From: Misgurnus anguillicaudatus
Lineage: Eukaryota > Chordata > Actinopteri > Cypriniformes > Cobitidae
Assembly: GCF_027580225.2 (NCBI RefSeq)
Contig: NC_073348.2
Span: 30,227,001-30,291,000 of the forward strand
Length of the DNA: 64,000 nucleotides
Reading direction: 5' to 3'
A program made the translations under genes and the position numbers. Shown here in pieces: positions 11,217 through 23,974 of this stretch (positions are counted from its first letter, which is position 1; each line of letters begins with the position of its first letter). The notes below the pieces were generated by a model, which searched no databases, was not told the DNA's origin, and worked only from the letters and a program-made list of their open reading frames with translations.

Positions 11217-12888
11217 TCATTTATACTTCTATGTCATTGTCCGTGTTGACGTGCAAACACACGCAGAGACTGCTGGTAGGCAGAATTCACGCTTGTAACC
11301 ACAGTTGCAGCGCGACCGTCAATGAAGAAGCAGCTTGGCAAGTTAACCCACAAACGAAGAAGAAACAGCAACTTGTTGTGTACAATTTGAGAAGACCAGC
11401 AATGGAAGGGAAAAAAGATGGAAGTAAATAAACAGCGACTTTTCACTGTCGCAAACAGAAAGACCTATGACGCAGTTTTTTTTTACCTGACGGGAGGGGT
11501 TCTGGTGGAATTACAGCGCTTGCAGTCCGCGTAGAACTGACGTACACCCAACACTGGCCTTAACAGTCCAATATCAAATATGCAGTAGTCATTGTATATT
11601 AAATATACTTCAGACCCATCCATTGTCATCCAGAAAATGTGTATTTATAAAATGAAGAAGTATAAAACAGATATGCACTACAAAACAATGCACTTGAAAC
11701 CTAATTTGTGGTAGTGCACGCAACAAAACTAGTATGCATTTGTGTACACATGCAATTGATTAAATTGTCACTGTTAAATCATTGTTAGTGATGTGTCATT
11801 TGGACCAGTCTGACAAAAGATGATTTTGAAAATCTTGTTTACACAGAGAGAGGTAACTGTCACTGAACCTTCTCCACAGGATTCATATTAATGAATGTGA
11901 TTCTGAGCTTCAACGACAGCAACACGCTTTTCATAAACATCACAGCGAATCTCTTGCTACCCTTAATACGGCTTGTTGGCTTATGAATATCACGTTTCAT
12001 TGCTTTAACACGGTTTTGTCAGTGAATGCTCCTTCTGTACAATGCAAATGCAATACCTCGGAGAGGGGAAATTTCATTTTAAAGAGAGGTAGTTGCTTTA
12101 TATATTATTAAGTATGTTGAATATGATTTAAAAGGATCTTGACGGGTACGGTTTGGTTCGCTGAGTTGTAATGGTGGGGTATTCATAGTGTAAGTTTAGT
12201 ATTCAGTAGATGTAAGAGAGCATTACTCTTCATCTGTTGGTCGGTCTTTGCTTGCAATCGAATCTTCTGTATATTTCATAATTCAGAAGCAATCTAAGCT
12301 CAATCAAATGTGATTTGTAGTATACAAAGCTATTTGGGGTTCTGCATTGAGACTAGCTGTTCACGTCAGCAGATTTTTTCAGGGTCTGTTGAAGTTGCTA
12401 AGGCAGTTTTGAAGTATCATTATTGAATTTCCAGTTCTTTGTTGCAGCTCAGTCAACAAATGTCAAGAGTTTGCTTTTATAGTCCACATGTGAATTAGTT
12501 TGTGTGTATACAGGTTTTGGCTGCATACTTCTGAAGGCCAAATTTTATAAAGCCCTTCACAAATAACAAGAAACATGTTTGAAATTTAAGGTGGTCTTTA
12601 CTTATTTATAAGGGTTATGAAACAAACACATTTGCAATTTTAAAGTGATAGTCTAACAAGTCAAACAATTGAATAAAGTCAGCAGGTTTGTGTGGTGGTT
12701 CGAAGTAAAATGTTTATTTTTTTTATAAAAAAACATGTGTTATTGAGAGGTCTTTAATAATGTATATTCTGGATGTACAGGTTGGGTATACTTTCTTACA
12801 GTTGTAGGTGGTCCTTGCTTCACGTATGTCAAAACGTTTATGTGGGGCTTAGGGGTATGCACTGAAATAATGAAAGTCTGTGCAATGT

Positions 12889-12889
<1 letters not shown>
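11217..12889. other. unassigned non-coding sequence
   Basis: No recognisable genes. Short open frames at 11192-11446 overlap the Tc1 breakpoint and carry no domain. The rest is AT-rich DNA without obvious repeats. Confidence 0.4.

Positions 12890-12957
<68 letters not shown>
12890..12957 (+). repeat. (TG)n microsatellite
   Basis: An uninterrupted TG dinucleotide run of about 34 repeats, followed by degenerate GTGCGTGTATGCATGC. It can form Z-DNA in principle. Confidence 0.98.
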
Positions 12958-12963
<6 letters not shown>

Positions 12964-13757
12964 ATGCATGCGTGCCTGTGTGTGGTAATGCCTGCGAGAC
13001 AGCAGATCAGTTGGTCTAGTGTTATATGGATGACCTACTTATAGTGTTGAAATCCAATTAGCTCTCACTAATGATCTAGACTTAGTCCTGTGTGGACACC
13101 ACAGATCTGCCATATATGACTCGCCGGGACTGTGATGGACGCTAGAACTGTGTCTGAATTAATTACAAGAAAAACACGATGAAAGGGAGAGTAAATTACC
13201 CATCAGTTTTAAATATTGCACTGGGGTGGGCTGCCTCTTGACCCGTAAGACATTATGACACATTCATGAAGGTTAAATAGGCATACAGAATGACTTTAAA
13301 GTAGCAGAAGGGAAGCACGCAGTATTTTGTTGCAGTAACCTGCAGCATATACATTTTAATTACTATACTTTAGGCTGTATTTAAGTATGAATTCATATTT
13401 TTACTCTTTTAATATAAATTAAAAAAATGCATTTCTTTCTGAATCGTGGCCTAGCGTATGAATTCAGGTCAATTCCAGATTAAACCATCCCTCACCCCTT
13501 GTATTATTGCATTTGCACTGTAACTACCAAGAAATAATTCAAAGTATTTTTTGAACACACTTCTCTCTTGTACATATTTTTCACATCAGGAGAGTATTAG
13601 CGTTTGGAGAATTAACAGAAATATTGTTTACTGATTTAGACACTCCCCCTCTTTTAAAACCCTGCCCCCAAAGACACATGTATATAGTAATGCATTTATT
13701 TCATTTAGCACTTTTATATAGCATGCTCAAAACGCTTTAAAGTCACAAACAGACTTT
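12958..13757. other. unique non-coding sequence
   Basis: No gene or clear repeat was recognised. A TTTATATAGCAC-type motif appears just before the next repeat (about 13705-13725). Confidence 0.4.
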
Positions 13758-14530
13758 CAATTCAATTGAATTTTATTTATATAGCACTTTTCACAATTGT
13801 TAATTGTTTCAAAGCAGCTTTACATTAATAGATGTAGGAAAAAGCATATAAAAGTGAGCGTAGTAATAATGCAATGTATACAGTAAAGTATTAAGTTAAG
13901 CCAATGGTGGCGGACTCTCCAGGGGATGAAAAAATCCCCTAGGAAGAGAAAAAACCCTGAGAGAGATACATATATATATTTATATATATAAATACTATCG
14001 GGGTATGTGAACGGTTAAGCGGATTAAACCGGTTCCGCCGGTGGACATTGGTCAGGCATCGGCTGGCCATCACGTTGAAGGACAGTCAGTAGATCAGTGG
14101 TGTGATGACCTTCACAGCAGCAAGAACTGGGTCTGTTTGTCTCATTGTCCTCGGGGTCGAGGATGAGACAGGGAGAGAGAGATACAAAATCCTATTAGCG
14201 TAGGGACCGTTCACATGTATGCAAGTGTCATACAGTATTGTGGTTTAAATCAGCTCTGTTCCAGACAGGCTAATTATTGCGGCATAAGTATATTACCCAG
14301 ATAAGTTATGTGAGTGCTTTGTTCTAGACAAACTAACTATTGCGGGATAATTACATTTACTGGACATTTTATGTGAATGCTTTGTTAAAGAAGAATGTCT
14401 TAAGTTTAGATTTAAATTGATCAACTGTGTCTGACTTAACTGTATAGACTTAGCTTTATAGAGGGTATGGATTGAAACATTTAACAAAATGGCTGATTTT
14501 CATAGCAGCTGCTGAGAAAATGCCAGTAAA
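13758..14530 (+). repeat. dispersed fish repeat, near full length
   Basis: It starts TTCAATTCAATTGAATTTTA and continues TTTATATAGCACTTTTCACA, then TTTCAAAGCAGCTTTACA, GGACAGTCAGTAGATCAGTG, CTCATTGTCCTCGGGGTCGA, and later TCTTAAGTTTAGATTTAAAT and GCAGCTGCTGAGAAAATGCC. I recognise this order of blocks as a high-copy interspersed repeat of cyprinid and other teleost genomes. No coding capacity remains and the class is not resolved from sequence alone. Confidence 0.7.
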
Positions 14531-14574
14531 ACTGACTATTATCAGCATAAATTGAATTTAGTTGGACTTGATAG

Positions 14575-14916
14575 CAGAGCTGGACAATACTTAGTTACAT
14601 TAGTTACATTTTTCAAGCATCTGTGCTTTATTAGGATGTTTGTCTTCAATGTTACTTCAATACATTCTATCTAAAGAATCTGTGTATTCTTTTATTATTG
14701 CATATTAAAATTTATTTAATACCTAATTACATTAAAATTGTGTACTTTTACTTAAGTAAAAGTACGTTGATGTAGCCTTATTAAATATTAAATGTAAAAA
14801 AAAAAACTTGTATTTATAAAATGTAATAGAGTAAAAATTATGATATTATGCTTTGGAATGTATGTGAAAAACACCGATAAAATACAAATACTTTTAAGTA
14901 GAAAGTAAAACCTCTG
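14575..14916. mobile_element. hAT-type MITE with 8-bp target duplication
   Basis: The ends are CAGAGCTGGACAATACTTAG and, inverted, CAGAGGTTTTACTTTCTAC. It is flanked by CTTGATAG (14567-14574) and CTTGAGAG (14917-14924), an 8-base duplication with one mismatch, which is the hAT signature. The interior has the palindromic ACTTTTACTTAAGTAAAAGT. Non-coding, 342 bp. Confidence 0.8.
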
Positions 14917-15049
14917 CTTGAGAGTGACCCTGGCAACTTGTCAACCCACCTGTGGTCTGTGGACGATGGCATGAACGATCCATTTACTTTTCTTTTCGGT
15001 GTTTGAATTTCGGTTCAGTGAATACAAAATAATCTGGAAATTTGTGGTA

Positions 15050-15265
15050 ATCTTTTACAAGGTGGCTAATTCATATAAATTCATACAATCTCATGCATTT
15101 AAGTAAGGTCTGTTTTCATGCCAGTGACGTTAGGTTTGAGGTGGGTGAGGTTTCAGTATTGTTTTTCTAATAATTGTATATTTTTTTCACAATACACAAA
15201 TTTATTCAAATCAGCCACCTCATAAAACAGTTATGAAATCCTGTGAGATCAGGCTGATAAAAACA
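15050..15265. repeat. degenerate foldback element
   Basis: AAGGTGGCTAATTCATATAA on the left pairs roughly with TTCAAATCAGCCACCTCAT on the right, and ATACAATCTCATG with CTGTGAGATCAGGCTG. The arms are imperfect, so this is an old MITE-like copy. Confidence 0.5.
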
Positions 15266-17281
15266 CATACCACACCAAAACAACAATCACATTTAGAAAA
15301 TGTGAAAATTTAGTTTAAAGTAATATAAGCATTTGCCAAATGCATACATGTAAATGTAAACACATGCATAAATGTAAACATTTATATGCTTAATTTATAA
15401 TTCATTATAATGTATTTTTTAATTCAACTAGTAATTAGTGGACACACAATTTTTACACTTTAACTTTTTTGAGTTAAAAAAATAAGTTGAATTAACTTGA
15501 ATTAAAATTTTAAGACAACCAGGCAACTTACTTTTTTAAGTTAAACCAACAAATCTTTATTTACAGTAATAATTTTACATTCAAAAATTAAAACCAAAGC
15601 ATGCAAATAGAAAAGCTAGAGATACATCCAACACTGTAGCATCACCTAGATGTGTTGTTTTTGCTAGCGTGTATCACAAACGATTTACAAGTCGTCATCT
15701 TTGTTTGCGAGTCTGTTTTTATGCGCTTAATTGAAAGTGTTAAAGGGCACCAGATCAAACGGAGCATTACCAAGGATTTAACCGTGTCCCCTGTGCCCTT
15801 TCTGTCATTGTTGATTGTACGCTGGTTAATGGAGAAAATCCGGGCACCTGTGTGCAACCTTCTGTGTTGTAACGTTGGCCAGTTTGTGGATTGGTTCGGC
15901 CTGTCATTACAAGACAAATAAGAAGCACTTAAATGGCATTGGCTTCTATTACAGACACTTAACCGCTGGGAATAAATAGGCCTGCATTTCATTTTGCTTT
16001 TCTGTTGGCTCCTGGGCCTCGTTCTCTCGCTTCATCAGCACGGTGGCAGGCTGATTTGCTTTCATTCATGACCGGAGGCATTTATTGCCAGTCCAGCTGA
16101 AGTCACGTGTATGTGTGGGTCTAAGATCAAACCCTGTTACATGTGGCATTCCAGCACTCACCAGAGCTGAGCTGGAAGGACATACAGGCCTTTTATATTT
16201 ACCTTACATGACATAGAATAATCTCGCTGCGTATGTCGCCATATGTGTCCGTGCCAAGAAAATAATCATCTAAGGCTTAAAAGCGATTGTTTGCTTTCCG
16301 CTGTATGAAATGGTAGTGCATGCCCTCCTATATGCCGAATGAAAATCTCTCCCACGCTATCACATGCATGACGAAAAACACATTCTTAGGTTGATGTGTC
16401 TTTCGTTTTGAGTCTGAAGTGTTTGTGGTATCACTGAATCAATGAGATTCTGATTTACTTTATAACCAAAATCTTGAATGTTGCCCCACTCGCCAAGGCA
16501 GTTTTATCTTATAGCACTTAGATTAAAAATATACAATATACAAATATATAAACGGACAAACTGTCCTATAGAGGGTATTTTGTTACTCAGATGATAATGT
16601 GATTTTCCTTCACTATGCGTTTCAAAAAGGAGGGGTGAGCTGTGGACTGAGCCGTTGGTTGCAATTCACTCACTGCTAGATGCTGCTAAAAGTCCCACAT
16701 TGCACTTTTAAAATAAGTACAAAGTTAGAAGTCGAAAAAAATATTAACTTTAGAAACATCTTAAATGATCTCTCATTTGTAAGTTGCTTATGATAAACGC
16801 GTCTGCTAAATGAATGCATCATCAAATACCTTATATTTCATGAATAATATGAATAAGGTGACGTAAAAATTTAGTAACATAGTCAAGTCTCTTTAACTCT
16901 CTCCTCGCCATTGACGACTTATCTGATGAATTTTTATGTTAATCTGCAATACCGCAATTTTCAAATTTATGAAAAACTTCAGCCAAAACGTTATTTATTA
17001 ATTTTAAACTCTGTGTATGTTTTGATAATCATTCTGAATCTGATCTCTAATAAAATTACTTCACAAAAATGCAATTATTTCAGCTTTTTGCTAAAATTTA
17101 TTTTTAAAGAAAAATACTATTTAAGAGTTTATAAGCAGAGAAAAAATATAGATAGGATTAAACGTTTTTTTTTCTCCATTTTGATTCGTTTATTGTTTGT
17201 TTGAAAGCAGAGGGTCTGTTCTTTCATTTGATATATTTGTGTGTTTATATATTTTTAGAAGAAGATTTTCCTTTTCCAATT
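15266..17281. other. mostly unique non-coding sequence
   Basis: It holds SINE-tail scraps near 15330-15365 and 16795-16820 and an AT-rich stretch at 15400-15620. The block at 15640-16450 is non-repetitive and reads like conserved intronic DNA. The 97-codon frame at 16911-17204 is an AT-rich chance frame. Confidence 0.4.
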
Positions 17282-17571
17282 GAGTGGAACGTCTGCATTT
17301 GGCGGCCATCTTACCACAGGCAGCCCGCTGACTCGTAGCATTTTAGGTGCAGGTACACTTATATGACCATAACTTGCTTAATTTTCTACCAATTTCCAAA
17401 CGGTTTGGTTTGTTATAAACATCAAAGATGTAACTATAATACTGCATACTTAGACTAAAAAACTAAAAATCATGAAACATGTTAAAGCATCCAGGATTAT
17501 AGCCACATTAATAACGTTTGTAAGAAACTGCCTGTGGTAAGATGGCCACCAGGTGATGACGTTCGATACTC
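17282..17571. mobile_element. putative inverted-repeat element
   Basis: GGCGGCCATCTTACCACAGG with CAG on the left is mirrored by CTGCCTGTGGTAAGATGGCC on the right, and GAACGTC is mirrored by GACGTTC further out. The non-coding spacer is about 200 bases. Boundaries are approximate. Confidence 0.6.
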
Positions 17572-18068
17572 CGCCGTAAAACATCTAGCTTTTATACATA
17601 TTTATGTTTATTTCAGTCATGCAAGACTAAAGTGCTATCTACTTAAATGGGGAAGACAGATATCTCTAGATCTGTGTGCTAAAATCGCAATTACATTACT
17701 GAACAACAATTAAATCTGACATCAACTTTACCATAACTTTAAACTCAAATTGCGATTAAAAAAAATCTGATTTTGTTTTAGCTACTGTGCATGGGCACAG
17801 TTTGGCAAGTGCATCACACGACTCCCACCCCCAGAGACTCCTTAGTTTTTATCAATTGATGATTGGTTCTTTACTGGAAGGCGGGATTTCAGTCACTAGA
17901 GCAGCCATATTGAGCATTGCAATGTCCTGTATTCATAGTATTATGTGCTCAATCTTGTTATATCCAATATCTTTGATACAGTAGTTGTTACGACAAAATA
18001 CATAATCCATTATGTATTATATATTATTGTTATTTTTCCCTACACATTCACAATTTTGGATCATTTTT
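17572..18068. other. unassigned non-coding sequence
   Basis: No gene or repeat family was recognised. Confidence 0.35.
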
Positions 18069-18510
18069 GTCCCGTGGCGGCTCGCAAATTCAAACAAGTG
18101 TTCAGAGTGTCATGTGTGTTGCTCGTGTTTTCAAAATATGTGTTTGTTGCGTCATGTGAACCATGTGTATCACGTGTTTGTCAAAATAAGTGCCTGGTGC
18201 ACACGCGTCAAAACCGTTTATGATAAAAGAGACGCTCACGTTCACACAATACACGCAAGACACTAACTTAACAGTACACTCTGATTACGTATGAGATTAT
18301 GCGAGTATCTGGCAAACGCGAGTGTCTCTTTTATCATAAACCCTTTATACGCGACTGCACCAGGCACTTATTTTGACAAGACATAGGATCACTCGATGCG
18401 CAGAACACATATTTTTAATTACGAACCACACACATGACGGGCTACATACATGTTGTGACGAACTTCGCATCGAGCACCCTCGAAAAAAGAAGTCACCGTC
18501 CGCCACTGTT
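18069..18510. mobile_element. foldback MITE (hAT-like CAGTGGCGG end)
   Basis: The right end read inverted starts CAGTGGCGGACGGTGACTTC. The left end reads CCGTGGCGGCTCGCAAATTC. Internal arms pair well: CAAAATAAGTGCCTGGTGCA against TGCACCAGGCACTTATTTTG, and TTTATGATAAAAGAGACGCT against GTGTCTCTTTTATCATAAA. No target duplication could be defined. Confidence 0.7.
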
Positions 18511-20151
18511 TTTGTCACTCTCTATTGCATTTGTGAACTATAAGCCTTTATTAATTTTAATATGTCAAGACCTGCAGTAAAAAAGACAACATGCTATTGC
18601 TAAAAAGCCAAACACATTGCTTTGTGATTATTAATAAACAGCCATTCTGTTTTTATCTATCATTCCACTGTGCTTTTAACAGTCGTGACCGCCATTCATT
18701 AATATCATATTTTCTCTAAACAAATCCATGAAGGAGTTCAGGCCCTGAGCAGCGGCTCGCCTGTGGTAAAGAAAAGCCTGCTTTGGACTCTTATCTTCTT
18801 TCTGCCTTTTACGGTCAGCGGGACCTTATCGTATGAACAGGCCGATATGTGTGTCTTTTTAATTTCAAGCATATTAGCAGAGGCTGAAAGGCGGAGTGAA
18901 AATGAAAGGGCAGAATTCGACTCTCAGTCGTGATTCTGTGTGAAATTACCAGCAGCTGAAACCACATCAGGTTTTCCATTTCTATGCAGATCGTTGGTTT
19001 TATTTACATGTTTGTGTTTACTCTGTTAATCGCTCATCATGACACTCTTGAATGGAGGGTTTTTGAGATGCCCCAAACATGCATGCGTTTCTTTCTGTAT
19101 AAGAACATGAAAAGAGGATCGTTTGTTGTTAAACAGCTGTGAAGTGTCAATGGATTGTGATGGCTGTGGCGCATTCTGGGATGAATCAACACGGCATTCA
19201 CTCGCTGATGAAGCTTCAGGGATATTTCACAAAATGTCTTAATTGTGGGATTGCTGCATTTTTCTGCCATTCCTCAACATGTGGCTGTCACGTTCCCTTT
19301 GTGTAGAAGTACAGCTTGTTTCCTTGCATTTGTAGCCTACTTGTCATAGTTGATATTTAAAAAAATATATTTTATACATTTTTGACAAAGCTAGTGTTTA
19401 GTGCACATGTGACAACTCGTAATGCTTTAGTTTGTAAATGTCAAAAAAACCAATAACTTTCGCCCCTTTCTTTCCAAGCATTTGAACCATGACAGCTGAG
19501 TAAAAAAACACTTGAACCCCTCTGAGGCAACATAAAAGCCAATGCATTTTGTTGGCGTGATGCATGGTCCTTTAGACGCATGGGATCTGATCTTTAAAGT
19601 GCCTTCTCGCACTTAACACATTTTCGCGCAGATGTTTTGGGAGTTGACGAAGGCGTCTTGATCAATGTTCTCCCTCTAGCGCTCTTTGGGAGTTTGAATA
19701 ATCATGAAAAAGAAACTCGTCCTAGATTTCCCTGATGGAGAGTTATGCAAATGATAAAGATCACAATCAGACTCTTCATTTCTACAACAGTACCAATGCA
19801 ATAAAAGAAAGATGTATTAGGAGAGAACTCAATTATGTTAAATGATTAGCCATACAGTTTTTGCAAACCTCCTTATTTATTAATTAATCGCAGAGGAAGG
19901 AATAAATAACAAAATCGATGACTGACCTCACTTTTAGTGGCGTGAGCTGAGGACGGCTGCTGCTTATACAATGCTTTGTGTCTGCTATATATACACAATT
20001 AAAATGTAATCATAAGCATTATATGAGCCCAACACACCCTACATATTACATCATTCATATATGAATTACAATGATTTGATTTTGTTGGTTTGTTCTCTTC
20101 TTTGGTTTTAGCATTTTCTGGTGGGATTTGGGTTAACTGGACACTGGTCTG
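18511..20151. other. unique non-coding sequence
   Basis: No repeats were recognised. Blocks at about 18650-19300 and 19560-19850 have balanced composition and AT-rich motifs typical of conserved intronic enhancers, but nothing diagnostic. Confidence 0.4.
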
Positions 20152-20406
20152 TGACTCTTGACAAAATGGTCAAAGAATGGTCCCAAGCTGTCACTTGGCA
20201 CCCTTAAAACATCCTAATATGTACCGTTTAGATATAGACATGGACACATTTGGTACCAATATGTACCCAAGTTGAACTACTACTGTAGTATACTGTATGT
20301 ACCTTTGGCTTTGAGGTACTAATATGAAATCTTTATGTGAAAAGGTGTACTTTTTGAAAGGGTGACAGCTAGGGACCATTTATTGACCATTTCTTCTGAC
20401 AGTGTA
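20152..20406. mobile_element. degenerate foldback MITE
   Basis: The left end carries AATGGTCAAAGAATGGTCCC and AGCTGTCAC; the right end carries their mirror GTGACAGCTAGGGACCATTT and ATTGACCATTT before CTGACAGTGTA. Short arms with non-coding interior. Confidence 0.6.
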
Positions 20407-20589
20407 CAGTCACATAAAGCCTTGTCCAAAAACCTGCTTGTTGCTTTTAAACTATCGACATTAGATACAAGACACTACCTTTGAAAACAGTAGGGAGAGT
20501 AGGATCAGCTTGTGCTACATTTTATTTCCGTTTACGTTGTAATTCAGAAACTTTTCCGTGCTCAGGTGAAACCTTCATGTGCAGATTTT

Positions 20590-23500
20590 TTTTTTAAAGT
20601 AAACTTTATTAAATGTTTCTTCATGTCCCCTTAGGGGCTCCGTAGCTATGTAACTGGCACTTTTTAATATGTTAAACTTTTTGTAAAATAGCTAAAGCCA
20701 GCTTTAACAAGCTCAATAGTTTCACGTGCACATGCGATAGTTTCACGTGCGCACGCAAAACTAAACTTTATTTAAATTTTTCTTCATGTCCCCTTAGGCG
20801 CTCCATAGCTATGTAACTGGCACTTTTTAATATGTTAAACTTTTTGTAAAATAGCTAAAGCCAGCTTTAACAAGCGCAATAATTTCACATGCGCACGCAA
20901 AACTAAACTTTATTTAAATTTTTCTCCATATCCCCTTAGGGGCTCCGTAGCTATGTAACTGGCACTTTTTAATATGTTAAACTGTTTGTTAAATAGCTAA
21001 AGCCAGCTTTAACAAGCGCAATAGTTTCACGTGCGCACGCGATAGTTTCACGTGCGCACGGAAAACTAAACTTTATTTACATTTTTCTCCATGTCCCCTT
21101 AGGGGCTCCGTAGCTATGTAACTGGCACTTTTTAATATGTTAAACTGTTTGTAAAATAGCTAAAGCCAGCTTTAACAAGCGCAATAGTTTCACGTGCGCA
21201 CGCGATAGTTTCACGTGCGCACGCAAAACTAAACTTTATTTAAATTTTTCTCCATGTCCCCTTAGGGGCTCCGTAGCTATGTAACTGGCACTTTTTAATA
21301 TGTTACACTGTTTGTAAAATAGCTAAAGCCAGCTTTAACAAGCGCAATAGTTTTACGTGCACACGCGATAGTTTCACGTGCGCACGCGAAACTAAACTTT
21401 ATTAAATGTTTCTTCATGTCCCCTTAGGGGCTCCGTAGCTATGTAACTGGCACTTTTTAATATGTTAAACTTTTTGTAAAATAGCTAAAGCCAGCTTTAA
21501 CAAGCTCAATAGTTTCACGTGCGCACGCGATAGTTTCACGTGCGCATGCGAAACTAATCTTTATTTAAATTTTTCTTCATGTCCTCTTAGGGGCTCCATA
21601 GCTATGTAACTGGCACTTTTTAATATGTTAAACTTTTTGTAAAACAGCTAAAGCCAGCTTTAACAAGCGCAATAATTTCACATGCGCACGCAAAACTAAA
21701 CTTTATTTAAATTTTTCTCCATGTCCCCTTAGGGGCTCCGTAGCTATGTAACTGGCACATTTTAATATGTTAAACTGTTTGTTAAATAGCTAAAGCCGGC
21801 TTTAACAAGAGCGATAGTTTTACGTGCGCACGCGAAACTAAACTTTATTTAATTTTTTTTCCATGTTTCCTTAGGGGCTCCGTAGCTATGTAACTGGCAC
21901 TTTTTAATATGTTAAACTTTTTGTAAAATAGCTAAAGCCAGCTTTAACAAGCTCAATAGTTTCACGTGCGCACGCAATAGTTTCACGTGCACACGCGATA
22001 GTTTCACGTGCGCACGCGAAACTAAACTTTATTTAAATTTTTCTCCATGTCCCCTTAGGGGCTCCGTAGCTATGTAACTGGCACATTTTAATATGTTAAA
22101 CTGTTTGTTAAATAGCTAAAGCCGGCTTTAACAAGCGCAATAATTTCACATGCGCATGCAAAACTAAACTTTATTTAAATTTTTCTCCATGTCCCCTTAG
22201 GGGCTCCGTAGCTATGTAACTGGCACTTTTTAATATGTTAAACTTTTTGTAAAATAGCTAAAGCCAGCTTTAACAAGCTCAATAGTTTCACGTGCACATG
22301 CGATAGTTTCACGTGCGCACGCAAAACTAAACTTTATTTAACTTTTTCTTCATGTCCCCTTAGGGGCTCCATAGCTATGTAACTGGCACTTTTTAATATG
22401 TTAAACTTTTTGTAAAATAGCTAAAGCCAGCTTTAACAAGCGCAATAATTTCACATGCGCACGCAAAACTAAACTTTATTTAAATTTTTCTCCATGTCCC
22501 CTTAGGGGCTCCGTAGCTATGTAACTGGCACTTTTTAATATGTTAAACTGTTTGTTAAATAGCTAAAGCCAGCTTTAACAAGCGCAATAGTTTCACGTGC
22601 GCACGCGATAGTTTCACGTGCGCACGGAAAACTAAACTTTATTTAAATTTTTCTCCATGTCCCCTTAGGGGCTCCGTAGCTATGTAACTGGCACTTTTTA
22701 ATATGTTAAACTGTTTGTAAAATAGCTAAAGCCAGCTTTAACAAGCGCAATAGTTTCGCGTGCGCACGCGATAGTTACACGTGCGCACGCAAAACTAAAC
22801 TTTATTTAAATTTTTCTCCATGTCCCCTTAGGGGCTCCGTAGCTATGTAACTGGCACTTTTTAATATGTTACACTGTTTGTAAAATAGCTAAAGCCAGCT
22901 TTAACAAGCGCAATAGTTTTACGTGCGCACGGCGATAGTTTCACGTGCGCACGCGAAACTAAACTTTATTAAATGTTTCTTCATGTCCCCTTAGGGGCTC
23001 CGTAGCTATGTAACTGGCACTTTTTAATATGTTAAACTTTTTGTAAAATAGCTAAAGCCAGCTTTAACAAGCTCAATAGTTTCACGTGCGCATGCGATAG
23101 TTTCACGTGCGCACGCAAAACTAAACTTTATTTAAATTTTTCTTCATGTCCCCTTAGGGGCTCCATAGCTATGTAACTGGCACTTTTTAATATGTTAAAC
23201 TTTTTGTAAAATAGCTAAAGCCAGCTTTAACAAGCGCAATAATTTCACATGCGCACGCAAAACTAAACTTTATTTAAATTTTTCTCCATGTCCCCTTAGG
23301 GGCTCCGTAGCTATGTAACTGGCACTTTTTAATATGTTAAACTGTTTGTTAAATAGCTAAAGCCAGCTTTAACAAGCGCAATAGTTTCACGTGCGCACGC
23401 GATAGTTTCACGTGCGCACGGAAAACTAAACTTTATTTAAATTTTTCTCCATGTCCCCTTAGGGGCTCCGTAGCTATGTAACTGGCACTTTTTAATATGT

Positions 23501-23938
23501 TAAACTGTTTGTAAAATAGCTAAAGCCAGCTTTAACAAGCGCAATAGTTTCACGTGCGCACGCGATAGTTTCACGTGCGCACGGAAAACTAAACTTTATT
23601 TAAATTTTTCTCCATGTCCCCTTAGGGGCTCCGTAGCTTTGTAACTTGCACTTTTTAATATGTTAAACTGTTTGTAAAATAGATCAAGCCAGCTTTAACA
23701 AGCGCGATAGTTTCATGTGCGCACGTGAAACTAAACTTTATAAAAAATTTTCTCCATGTCCATTTTGTAAAATAGATAAAGCCAGCTTTAATAAGTGCGA
23801 TAGTTTCACACGCACACGCGAAACTAAACTTTATTTAAATTTTTCTCCATGTCCCCTTAGGGGCTCCGTAGCTATGTAACTGGCACTTTTTAATATGTTA
23901 AACTGTTTGTAAATTAGCTAAAGCCAGCTTTAACAAGC
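20590..23938 (+). repeat. satellite array, 142-163 bp units, five-unit higher-order repeat
   Basis: There are about 21 head-to-tail units, each with the core CCTTAGGGGCTCCGTAGCTA, TGTAACTGGCACTTTTTAAT, AGCTAAAGCCAGCTTTAACA and AACTAAACTTTATTTAAATT. Units differ mainly by having one or two copies of a GATAGTTTCACGTGCGCACG module, which makes them about 142 or about 162 long. Core start positions I read are 20637, 20800, 20942, 21104, 21266, 21428, 21591, 21732, 21875, 22060, 22203, 22366, 22509, 22671, 22834, 22996, 23159, 23301, 23464, 23627 and 23863, with a deleted unit near 23760. The spacing pattern 163-142-162-162-162 recurs from 20637, 22203 and 22996. Confidence 0.95.
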
Positions 23939-23974
23939 TTTTTGTGGTTTACTGTTTTCTAAAAAATCATACTA

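Noticed and set aside
12890..12957. Regulatory element at the (TG)n tract
   Set aside because: A simple dinucleotide repeat without other signals; Z-DNA potential alone is not evidence of function.
16911..17204. 97-codon open frame with an Ile/Leu/Lys/Tyr-rich peptide
   Set aside because: Composition reflects AT-rich DNA; no domain or splice support.
6709..23938. Regularly spaced repeats that could look like CRISPR arrays
   Set aside because: Units are contiguous with no unique spacers, lengths are 48 or about 142-163, and the DNA is vertebrate.
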